Shown here one piece after another: positions 38,301-49,434 of a DNA stretch of 64,000 nt. Made by a program: the position numbers and the translations under genes. Below the pieces are notes generated by a model. That model was given only the letters and a program-made list of their open reading frames with translations. It did no database searches and was not told the DNA's origin. Numbering within the stretch: position 1 is the first letter of the stretch; each line of letters starts with the position of its first letter. Origin of the DNA: Warburgia ugandensis (Eukaryota; Streptophyta; Magnoliopsida; Canellales; Canellaceae); the NCBI GenBank assembly GCA_035236585.1, contig CP141128.1, forward strand, positions 29,789,618-29,853,617. The letters are read 5' to 3'.

Positions 38301-39837
38301 GTATTTTTAGGGTTTTTCTACCATAAAGGGTAGATCCCCTAATTTATCCCAGATCTGTTCAAATTAACCATAGATATTACTTTATTATAGTATTATATCA
38401 TCATTAAAATAAATTTTCAAGATCTGATCACCTCAGATCTGGAAGATCTTAGAAATTGGACACTTATTTCCAAAATACAGAATAATTCATGAATCATTTT
38501 TAGACATATTATGACTTCAGTAGAAACTAGACATTACAAGCTTTCCATAGCTTCTTTCCGATCTTAATTTGGAGTTCTTATGACTCCACAATCTTAAATT
38601 GAAGTTTACAGCCGTTCCTAGGGTCCAGATTTGATCTGGGCCCAGCAGAACTAATCTCTCTCAATTGAGAGTCCGAACCTTGTTAGATTTTCTTAAAAAT
38701 TGTACCCTAGGGGTTTTTGACCCTTCTGGATTGATTGGAAAGCTCAGAATTTCAATCTAAGCTCTCTATCACTATGAATTGAAGGCTCTGGTATTTACTT
38801 TATTTTTACAATTTTTCATTCAAATTAAATTACAGGAAATAAAAATTATATTAAACCATAATAAATATGTATAGGAAGTAGTTTCACCTACCTGATTGGA
38901 GAAAAAACATATATTTGATGCCTAATTTGAGAGAATTACCAATTCATGATAATATGGCCTGATTGTCCCCGTTTTTGTGATTTTCTATTGTTGGAACCGT
39001 TGGATCTTGAAATTGATTTGGGGATTTTGTATATACTGTAGTATAAGGGGTTATGGATAGTGGAATTTATCAGATTCTACTGGAACGGAGTGCCTAATTG
39101 AATTTAGGTCTCTTATTCCACTTAGAAAGGGGAGAGAGAAATAAGAAAAATAGAAATTGGGGAGGGATGAATGAGAATTTGGGGCTGACACTCCAGGGAA
39201 GATTTGGAAATTTCATGGTTAAGGTTGTGAAAATTTTTGAGACATATTTATAGCTAAATTTGAATTTTTTTATCATTTCTTTCGATAGGATATTTTATTA
39301 CTTTATAATTTTTTTATTACAAGTGCATTCTCCATCCTCCACTACAATCTCCACTACATTCTCCACTACCAGCAATAATGCATTGAGCAATTATTGTTGC
39401 TTCTAGAATGTTGGCCCACTTTGTGGGCCCCACTATTATGTGAAAAGACATTTTTGCCCTTTAAACTCCAAAATTGGAGAATAATAGGCAATATTTGTTC
39501 GAACTCGGAATCGAGCGTACTTAGTGCGTTGGAGTCTTATTTATGAGTATATTAAGAATATTGAGGTCTTATTTCTTGGATATGGAATATGGGTAAATTT
39601 ACCATTTTACCCCTAAATGGAGAAAATTAAGAAATTTTCATTTTAACTCAGAATTGAACATACTTAATGTTGTTTCGATTAGTTTTTCAAGTACATCCAT
39701 AATTTCTATGTTTTAATTCAAGATATAATCTCCATAAAAAGAGAATTTTCAATAACTTAATATTCCAGCCCAGAATTTCTAAAAATTCAAACTTTATCAA
39801 TTTGCCCTAATAAGTTATAAAAATTCGGGGCATTACA
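35375..39837 (-). repeat. Element 2 right LTR (5' LTR on minus strand)
   Basis: Runs from tgtgacgactcggg to ggggcattaca, about 4.46 kb. Includes a 53-base tandem duplication at 37948-38053 and the palindrome ctctcaattgagag at 38658-38671 at the place where the left copy has its GC-rich patch. Confidence 0.85.
37948..38053. repeat. 53-bp tandem duplication in right LTR of element 2
   Basis: Unit starting aacttagaacataaatca and ending aaaagacaattaa, present as 37948-38000 and 38001-38053 with very few differences. Confidence 0.85.
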
Positions 39838-42182
39838 ATTAGAGTATTAGTAATTCTAAACGAAGGATCTAAAGGAGAAATAAACCCTTCATTTTTACCA
39901 AAAATTCAGTAGTCTCCTCTGTTTTTTGGACTTATGCATTTTATGCATGTGATGTTGTTCACCTAATAAATCATCAATCACATTTCCAAATAAAAATGAA
40001 GACTTCATATCTCTATCATTGTCATTTATATGTCTCAATAATATCCAAAAATCAGATTATTAATGTCAAATGACATCATTAAAAGGGGAATATATATATA
40101 TCATCTATTTCATCCATAAAGATAGATCATTTACCATTTCGTAAAGAGTGATGTATTTCTAATCATAACTATACCACTTATCTATTTATCATAATCTATC
40201 TATAACATGTATTTGACTAGATATATGTAAATTTAACTAGACCAGTAATCTAGTTAAAATTTGAATACATGGATAATTTAAGTACGTTAAAACAAACCAA
40301 CTTGAAATTGCAGTTTTGATCTTCTAAAATTGATCAACATCTAATTTGAAGGCTGATCGGCGATCAAGATTTATTGATCTTAGCTTCTAGTACATATGAA
40401 TTATACATCTGAGAAAATAGAAGTTTTACAAGTTGGTCTCTTAATCAATGGATTAAGGTACTAAATCTCAAATTGAATGGCTAGATGACTTTCATATTTG
40501 TCATCCACTCCATAAATCATTCAAATATTCTACCCTACAAGTTAAACATTACATATCTAAGGTTTTTATCATAGATTAGGGTCATAATAATCATTGGTTT
40601 GTTAATCTTATCTTGGGTCTCGTGGATCTATGAGTAACATAGTCTTATCTAATGAATCAATGGTCCAATCATGTTTTCTAACTCCAAATCATCACTGATC
40701 GAGCATTGAATGGCCAAATCAAACTTCGTAAAGTTAACATAATTATCATTCATCATTCTTATCCTAAATATTTATTAATATGAAATTCTTGTCATCAGGT
40801 ACGTAAATCCAAAAAGGGTAAAAGCCCTTCAAAGCAAAGAAAAGAGAAGAAAGGCTAGTTCCACAGACTCAGATCTTAAACTAAAGGTACCATAATCAAA
40901 GCTGATTGCTACTATTCTAGTTCAGTGAAAGAAGAGGTGAGTGTATATGCAATCATGTTTTCATTGGTCAAATTTGTAGGTATGTGATTGACCATTGTAA
41001 ATCAAAGTTAGATCAATTTTTGGACAGTCAGAAAACTATGGAGGGTCAAATAGATTAAGTATCTAGTCACCTTGTGATCAATCGATGGTCAAATCAACAT
41101 GAAACACTAGATTGATCAAAACATGAGGTGTTTGGTTCTATGGTCAGATCCATCTCACAATTGTAGATTGTGACCTATCAACTACTGATCATCCTAACCT
41201 ATGATTTGTACAACTAGAGTCATGGACCATTAATCACCAATCACGGATCAAGATCAAATCTAACTTTCAACAATTAGTTCATCTTCATATGATATCGGGC
41301 CATTCCAATGCATAAATTAGGAAAAGATGACTTAGATCCATGTTTTTTTTTTGGGTGTTAATGAGGGGTCACCGGTGGTGACCAGCCATTGTTGGAGAAG
41401 ACAACCAAAAAATTCATCATCGGTGAGTTTTTAAGGCTTGAATCATTAAAAGTTTTGGAGAAAAATTTGATTGGATTTTACCTTCAATCCCTCTAACTAT
41501 GGAGACATTTCATCATCGTTTGATGATGGAAAAATGAAAAAATCACCATCAGAGTTGCCGAAGAAGTTACAGTCATCAGTTTCATTTTTCTTTACCAATC
41601 TTCATTTTATAAAGGGGGTTTTGTTCTTCTAATGATAGGGAAATAGATTAACAATTTTGATCAATGTTTTTCACCCTTTTCTAGCACTATTTTCATTATT
41701 TTTTAATGGCACAATGTTGTTTCTTTGTCCTTCATCACCGACGAATATAGCAATGAGAGAGGAGAATGATGATTAGTTTTTTATCTTTCTTCGTCTCTCT
41801 CTCTCTTCTTCTTTCTTTAGTCTCTAGCTGTAAGAAGTTGAGCTCTACGTGGTGACCTAGCTCCCATGTGTCAAGCTCCTCCCTATTAGCTATCAGTGCT
41901 AAGTGTTATATGGTGGGGGTGTCATTATCAATTTCAACCTACTAGCTCCATGAGTGAAATTTGAGGATTTTGGGCACTTATCTTTGTTTCAATCATTCTT
42001 AGTGGCGTTGGAAAGCTCTCTTCATCTACTTTTCAAAATTTGATGATTCAAATCTATCTTTGAGCTTTCAGAGAATCCATTTCCATGAAAGTCAATTTTG
42101 ACAGAATTCAATTCTTCATTTTATTTCCATTTAATATGTAACAAAAATTCATAAAATGAAGTTGAAAATTAGGGTCACTACT
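39838..42182 (-). mobile_element. Element 3, left LTR, second part
   Basis: Resumes the LTR that broke off at 5640. From about 39882 it aligns with 53930-55920 and then 58430-58551; shared landmarks include gaaataaacccttcattt, the atgaggggt block near 41360 and 55273, cctccctattagctatcagt and gttgaaaattagggt. About 130 bases present in the right copy (before 53930) are missing here, so material was lost at the insertion. Confidence 0.8.
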
Positions 42183-42200
42183 TTCTTTTACCCTTAGGGT
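42182..42200 (-). other. Polypurine tract of element 3
   Basis: On the minus strand aagggtaaaagaaag lies directly before the start of the 3' LTR (decayed tgtaataaccc, here tagtgaccc). Confidence 0.6.
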
Positions 42201-43005
42201 AATTTCGTTCTTGAAATTCTTTTCAATTTATCTTTCAAACAGTTCTAGAGACATCCTCTTCTCATCGTGAATTCAAGTCTCATAATTCCTTTAATAAAGA
42301 AATCCTCAAAAATTACTTAGTTCCCACATTCAAGCTCTAAACATTTACGCTACTTATTAAGATAACTTTTCTATCTACTTCAAGCAATAAAGAGCTCCTT
42401 TCACTATGCACTTTGGTACTCGACCTTTACTTGTTAACACATCAACATTGTTATGTAATTTCTGCTCATATAAGTAATGCTTGCAAATTTTTAAGGTGAA
42501 CATAACAATTGTAAGTTTTCGATCATGGGCAACATAATTTACCTCGTGCTTCTATAATTATCGTAATACAAGATTATTTTTTATTTTTTTTGTATGCCTC
42601 AATTTCTCTATTTGTTATGATATTTTCTAACTTGAGGTCAAAATTCAACAGTCAACCAAATTTATGATTGGGTTTATCCAATTATATCTCATATCATTTT
42701 ATGAACTAGACTCCACATCTTTCAAGAGTTTATCTTAGTTCTCAATTGAAGATACTATTTGTATGGTCTTATACTCTAGTTCCTTTCTCTAAGAACTATA
42801 ATCTCATGAGAATAACAATAACCAAAATTTCCTTAAAGCATGCCAACCTTCAAAGGTGGCATTTGTTTCTCATTAGTCAACATTGCCAATATGAGTCATT
42901 TATATAACTCATGTCTAGACAACACATATTACTTTGTTTGACTATATATGACTTTTGGACATGTTGGATTGGCTGTGAAAGGATTGATTGCTATCTAATA
43001 CCAAC
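42183..43005 (-). other. Element 3 interior remnant
   Basis: Only about 820 bases between the two LTRs and no coding motif. Its PPT side resembles the interior of element 1 (18495-18830), and the other end is a primer-binding site, so the middle of the interior, including any genes, has been deleted or was never there. Confidence 0.75.
42990..43003 (-). other. Primer-binding site of element 3
   Basis: On the minus strand tggtattagatagc follows the 5' LTR after two bases; it differs from tggtatcagagc by a few substitutions. Confidence 0.75.
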
Positions 43006-43639
43006 TGTGACACCTTGGTTTTTTAATACAACTCTTTTTATATTCTTGAAACGTAAACAATGAAAGACAATTTTCAATATAATTTTTTTCACAAAACTCG
43101 AGTGTCATATCTATCGACAAGAATATATTTTAGAGACTTTAAAATGCAATGAGTTTATATTTAACATTTTTCAAAATTTAATCCAATCACAGCTCACAGT
43201 CCAACTATATAACTACATATACATACTTTTCCCAAAAGATCAAATAAAAGTCATATACTTACATTGTCAGCATGAGCTCATAGTACTACTGTCATCATCC
43301 AAGGTTCCACCTATTCAAGTTGTTTTTCCTTCAGTCAATTTCTTCAAACCTAAGAAATTGTCAACAAATTACATTGTCTTAGCAAGCCTATGCATGGTAG
43401 GGGTTTTAAACATCAGTTTGGCAATTAAAATAAATCCAAATATAAATTGGATATCCATGCCTTTTATTTTAAGGAACAATATGCATTCATACAATCTTAA
43501 CTATGTCATAATATTCATATCACATGTAGAATGCATTTCAAGTAATTTCACATAATATCATCTCATTATAGTATATCAACTCATAATATTCAAAAATCTA
43601 TATCACATTACCTCATCAGATATCAACTCATGATGTATA
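43006..43639 (-). mobile_element. Element 3, right LTR, first part
   Basis: Starts tgtgacaccttgg next to the primer-binding site and aligns with 4920-5540. It is interrupted near 43640 by a plus-strand solo LTR and resumes near 53626. Confidence 0.82.
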
Positions 43640-46078
43640 CAACCCTTAATTTTGGGTTCCTTTTCATGTATTTATATTACATTTTCAATTTGAATGGAAT
43701 AAAGAATTGAATCTTGTCAAAATTAAATTCTGTGAGACTCAACTCTTTGAAAACTCAAAATTCAACTTTAGAGCATTAAAATTTGAAATGTACATGATGA
43801 AACAATTCCAATGACACTAAGTTTGTGCAAAACAGAGATAGGGACTAAAAAACCTCAAATTGTTACAAAATTAGAAGGGGGATCAAAATTGATAATGACA
43901 GCCCCTCTTAGACTTTCGTTGACCGAGTCAACACATGTGGGAGTCGAGTTCATCATGCAGGGGATGAACCCGCCATGTGGTGTTTGGTTCCTTGTGAGCT
44001 ATAATGAATTGCCCAGATGGAGAGAGGGCCAGGGAAAATCGACAAAACCCTCCTGTCCATCACCCGTCTCCGATCGACACCAACAAAACTCCTTCCCACC
44101 TATATCTTAGATTGATGCAAGCCCTCCTCCCCAGTTTCTTCTTCTTTGGCATGACGCAGCTAGAACTCCCTCTCCCCTACTCCCACAACCCCACAAGTCC
44201 CTGCCTCCCTTGTCCTCATTGCTTTCTTCTCCCTCCAACACAACTGATTTGGTGTCCTTATTGTAGCAGCGATTGCACTAGAGTTCCCTATCTCTCTCCC
44301 TTTCTCTTTTGGGTTCATTCTAGGTAGCCACCTAGCACCGACCATCGCCAATCTCTTCTCCCTCATCCCTTTTTCCACACCTCTTTCTTGCTTTCTCCCT
44401 TTGTCGGTACTGAACCAAGATCGGACCACCAAAGTCTCTCTCCTCTTCCCTTATTTTTTTATTCTCCTCAACTAGCATAACCGAATGATGCACCTACATG
44501 AGCAGGTTAGTGTGCTAGAGTTTCTCTCCCACCCTGTATCTTCTTTAGTGCCTGGTTTGTGACCAAAGCTACTATGCCTAGTTTTTTTTAGTAGCCACCC
44601 TCATGAGGGTGATTGACTTTAGCCTCCTACAGGGTCGATGCATGAACTCTTTAAACAGATCTTACCATTGATTGGTCTCCAGCACCAATCAATGGCTGAT
44701 TCGACCTCTCATTTTGATCTGATCATCAATCCATTACCATCAACTATATTAGTGTCCAATCTAATCGTCCATAACAATTTAGCTGTTGATAGACCAAATG
44801 CTAGATCATGACCAATCCACCCCCTTGTAATGATCTGACCATGTCAGTCACAAACCACCTAGATTAGTGAGCAATTTGAGTTTCCATTTAGATTTGACCA
44901 TAGATATAACATTGGACCATCCAATCTATTACCGATCCAATCTTTACTATGATATGACCATTGATCAGCTATTAGAAACTCAAATTTTGTGATTAGGCAC
45001 TCGATCTCTCTTATTAGTGACCAAACCATTTTATCTTATCCATCCATTCTCACATTTTTTATTAGAGGCATGATCATTAAGGTTTTAAAGCATATAATGA
45101 TTAGCCAATTATGCTATTGTTAATTCATATAATGATCAAGATAATATATCCATAGTAAATAATAGTTTTAAAGCTCGATCTAATCATTCTAATTGAGATC
45201 AATGATGATTTGTGATGGGATGACTAAATTAGAGCATTGATCAGTGATTGAAACTTGGATTTTCAAGGACTTAGACATGACAAAAGTGTAATTTAGAATG
45301 ATCTATAGATTGGATGATGCATCGAGGGCCATCCAACTATTAAAATTAAATTTTCATAAATTGATGAGGGTTAATTAATGAATTTGAATGGGTGTTTCAA
45401 CAAATTTGTGTGATAGAGGTTGAGATCAACTACTTTTGTTGTTTTTGGGAGTTTTAAAATTGAGATTCCAGGTAGGCTTTCTAACATCACTATTGTTTTT
45501 TGCATAATTAGATTTCCAAAGAATCATGGTTCATTCTGATTAAATTTCAAATTGATTATGAGATTGTCATGTTTATTTTATCCTGATTAAATCACAGTGA
45601 ATCATTATTTGTTGGAAACATCTGAATTAGATTGACATGGTTGTCTTTGAATGATTCATCGTTTTGGCTTAATCAATAGTATATCATAATTATGAAATTT
45701 AACAATATAACATCATTTAAAATGATGCGTGAGTGTTGCGGTTACACACCATTGATATATTATCTGCAGTTTGATTTTCACAGATGGTTAGTATATGACT
45801 ATTGAGTTGCATTAGGCATAGAGGTACCAGATTTATCACTTTGTTCTTTGCTTTAGATGATGCTTTTGCAAGCAGGCATTGTGCTAGGAGGATTATAGGG
45901 TTAGCCACCCCCTCCAAAATTTAGATACTTGATACAGCCATAATAGGCATTTGTTTGCTCTACACATCATGGGAAGGCCCCTTAAGTGGTCCATGCCTCC
46001 CCATGTGTTGTGCACGAAGTCTCTTCACTACGATATTGGTGATGTGCACACAAATGGATTGGGTTTGGGTTGCGATGC

Positions 46079-46083
46079 ATAGT
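46079..46083. repeat. Target-site duplication (ATAGT), left copy
   Basis: Matches 49238-49242 on the other side of the solo LTR. Confidence 0.8.
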
Positions 46084-49000
46084 TGTGACAACCTAGGTTT
46101 TCATATGCATTTTTAAATGCAAAACTAAATTCCTAATGCCAGATCAATCCCTATTTGAAACAACTTTTATAAAAACAATGTAGTGCAGCAGAAGAATCTT
46201 TTATTTTAAATTCATCTTGAAAGTCTCAAGTGTCATTTACTTCCACGAAAATAAAATAATTTTTAAAACTAAGATAAGAATATATGCATCTCAGATCTAG
46301 TTAGTCACAACTCACAGTTCAATTATCATGTCCAAAGGAATAAGTCATATACTTACATTCATACTAGTCTTTATCTTCACTCACTTGATCATAGTACTAA
46401 AGTTTCCTAATGTTTCTTCTCATCCTATTTGAGTTAATTTGTAAAAGTATATTTGATTAAGTATTTCTCATACATAGTAAGTGATCTGATACTACTAATT
46501 TGAAAACACAGCATGCGACATGTATAAATTTAAGAAAGGTTTTTCAAATAATAAAATCATGCAATAATTTTAGATAGACATCGGTATTCATGCATAAATC
46601 ATTTTGACATATATTTCAAGTAATAAAATTTCCAACAAAATCAATCGATCAATAACAATATAAACATTACTAACTTCTTAAAGTAGTAACTGATAAAACC
46701 CAATGCTAGATATCCCAACCCTACAGTAGTTTTTATGCATGTGGGTATCTCGGTGAACACATTAGCTAACTGGTCACGAGTACTCATTTAAGACCATCTC
46801 AATGCACCATGTGTGGCAATATCAAAACGAAAATCATAGGGCCCACTATGCTCGCAACCAAACCTATTTGAAATTGTGTGTCTCCAGTATCTAAAGACCA
46901 TCCACCATAGCATCCATGGTTGATTGTGGATAATTCTCCAAAAGGATGCCATGAACAGCTCTAGTGGTAGTCCCAGTACTACAGCAATCGAGAAAGGGAC
47001 AAGTGCCACTTTAGGTAAGGACACCTACTACCTTTGGTGGTTAGAGGCTAGGAGGCCAACCTCGTACTAGCAACCTCTTAGCATAGTGCTCATTAGGCTC
47101 AATAGCATGAAAAACATATATATGTCCTCCAAATTTAACATTTACTAAATCATGCAATTTATACAACTTGGTTGAAAACATGCAATAATGGATATATAAA
47201 ACTATTTTGTCACATATTCCAAATCTCAATCATCATAGATCATCCAAATTATACAATTTGTTTCAAAAACATGCAAGTAATGCATATATAAAACTATCCA
47301 TGAAAGATATAAATAGTATCATTTTAAATCAAGATCATGAATTACGAGAAAAATATCATATCTCAATATCATTTCCAAAAGCATACTAAACACAAAAATA
47401 TATTCAAGTAAATCATCTAGATTTTTGTAATGCAGTTGAAAAACTTAGTAGCATCAGACTACCTACCTTAAGAATGGGGTCCTGGATATAATTTAAGGGT
47501 AAGGATCCAAGTATTATTTCCTATTCTCTATTGATCATTAATTAGATTTACAAATCAACAACCTAGATTATTGATCTACAATCTGATCCTATTTATCAAT
47601 GTCCATTGTGTCATCTATGGTTCACTCCTCTTACATCAGGATCATATTTGATTTGAACAATCAGATCTCTCAAACGCTCATCATGATTCTTAGATTGGGA
47701 TCCTATTTGATTTGAACGGTCGATCTATGATTCAAGGGTTAATGTCCTTATTTCAAGGTTGATATAGGTATATTAATCTGCTAGATCATCCAATGGATCA
47801 CTTCATGAGATCTGATCATCTTTGATCTTATAGTTCTATGAGATTCCTATAGTTTCTAGGCCATAATTAGTTAAAATTATTCTCTGATCCTAAATTTTAT
47901 TATATATTTAGGTCCATGTCACCGATACTATTCCAACGGACCTTCCTGATCATTAATCGGGCTTATATATCTCTCTAGATTTCAATTTTTGTGTTTTATA
48001 TCAGGTCAACGGTCCAGATTAAATCTCTAGATCCACAACGTGATAAAACAAGGGTTCGTGCATTGCAGTTCCTAGGATGCAAATGTGTCTTGGTCAAACT
48101 ACGACTACCCCACCCATGCGGTGCATCCGCAGGGAATCACTCAAAGGGTGCGTCTCCATCGTGCGTCACATGGGTGCATTGTGATTGCCCAATCAGGTTG
48201 ACTAGATGAGATGATTCGATCTCAACTGTCCAATCATCCTAGTCCTAATTAATGTCCTACATCACTTAGAATTTTAACTTTTTAAACATTTTTAGGTTTT
48301 TTGGGATCCATGATCCCATCAGACAGTTTAGATCTTCCATTTTAGCTGTCCTTAATATGGTTCCAGATTAGATCCAACAGATTTGTTTTCACCTACAGAT
48401 TGTCTGTCAGTGAGAGTAGATTTGGCTTGGATCTAGGTAGATTTTTCCAAAAAAAGGATAAGAGAGGAAGAAAGAAAGAGACTTTACCTGGATTTGTCAT
48501 TAGGGAGGCAGGTCTAGGTTTTTTGGTGATGTAGATGTTTCTGTGCCGTTGGAAACCCTAAGTCACCGAAATAGTGGGAAACATCGATGGGTAGAGGAGA
48601 AAAGTGAAAAGAAAAGAGAGGAAAGAGGAAAGGGAAGAAGGAAAGACAAAAAGGAAAGATCTAGGCCAGTGTTGGAGCCAAAGAAGAGATAAAACAGAGA
48701 GAAGGGTTTTTTTTTGTGAGTGCAGGTTCCATCGTGCTCATCGGAACCCAAGGTTGCCCGTTGCCAGTGATGGGGAAAATGACCGGAGGAAGAGGAGAAG
48801 AAGAGGGAGGGGAGGGTATGGGTGTGGTGGGGGACGATTTAAGGTTTGTGATGGCAGTGTCGTAGCTAACCTTATTACCATGAAAGGAGGCTGAAGGAGA
48901 GGCGATGCGACTGCCAACCACTTTCCCTACATCAGTCGACAGAGATAGAGGGGGGTGTCATTATGAAAATGAACCCCTCTGATTCTAATCCTTTTTCTTT

Positions 49001-49237
49001 ACCAAATTGCCCTTATACTTAAAAGTTCCATAACTTTCTCATACGAACTCTGTTTTTAGTGTTCTTTGTGTTGTTGGATTCCATTTTTTGAGTAAAATCT
49101 AATTATGAATGTATTTATAATAAATTTAACTTATATAAATTGTCATTTCTAAAATTCAAAATTTATAAAACATTCATCATTCTATTCCATCTAATTTTCC
49201 AAAAATAGAATAGGATTTAAAAAATTGGGAAGTTATA
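46084..49237 (-). mobile_element. Solo LTR, 3.15 kb
   Basis: Runs from tgtgacaacctagg to gggaagttata and is bordered by the duplication atagt on both sides. No primer-binding site precedes it and no partner LTR with the same sequence is seen, which is what remains after recombination between two LTRs. It holds the aggaggccaacc module near 47048, a CG-containing stretch near 48060-48160, and an A/G-rich stretch at about 48590-48900 whose overlapping frames are not genes. Confidence 0.82.
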
Positions 49238-49242
49238 ATAGT
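49238..49242. repeat. Target-site duplication (ATAGT), right copy
   Basis: Matches 46079-46083. Confidence 0.8.
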
Positions 49243-49434
49243 GGTAAATGTGTTTTCTATTATGATTTCAAATTAAGCTAGGTGTTATGAGCACAACTGA
49301 GTGATGGTACCTGCATTGATGAGGCTTGGTGCTATGAGCATGGCTGACTGATGGCACTTGAGTTGATGTGGCATGATGATGCCAGGATACTTTATGGTAT
49401 GAGTACTCATGACTAGACTGATGTGGAGTATATA

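Larger units (their letters stand above)
30024..39837 (-). mobile_element. Element 2: LTR retrotransposon with a deleted interior
   Basis: Two long direct repeats (30024 to about 34500 and 35375-39837) share order and sequence throughout: the aaaacccaagtca(t/c)ca block, (t/c)agtggttca(t/c)agtaca, the cagcaagctatgctt module, the Ggagagc(a/g)g module and gagtgcctaattgaattt. The right copy is preceded by a primer-binding site, so the element reads on the minus strand. Only about 870 bases of interior are left, and the left copy lacks about 540 bases corresponding to 39300-39837, so one deletion removed the outer part of one LTR and most of the interior. No coding sequence remains. Confidence 0.82.

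Noticed and set aside
30019..39845. AGAGT as a target duplication of element 2
   Set aside because: It directly precedes 30024 but on the right lies three bases beyond the LTR end at 39837, so it does not fit exactly and may be chance.
44004..44432. Overlapping frames of 107 codons (plus) and 90 codons (minus) suggesting a small gene
   Set aside because: They lie in a C-rich part of the plus-strand LTR, overlap on both strands and show no domain or start context.
48563..48921. Frames of 62 to 96 codons near 48.6-48.9 kb
   Set aside because: They follow an A/G-rich tract within a solo LTR; Lys/Arg/Glu on one strand mirrors Ser/Phe/Pro on the other.
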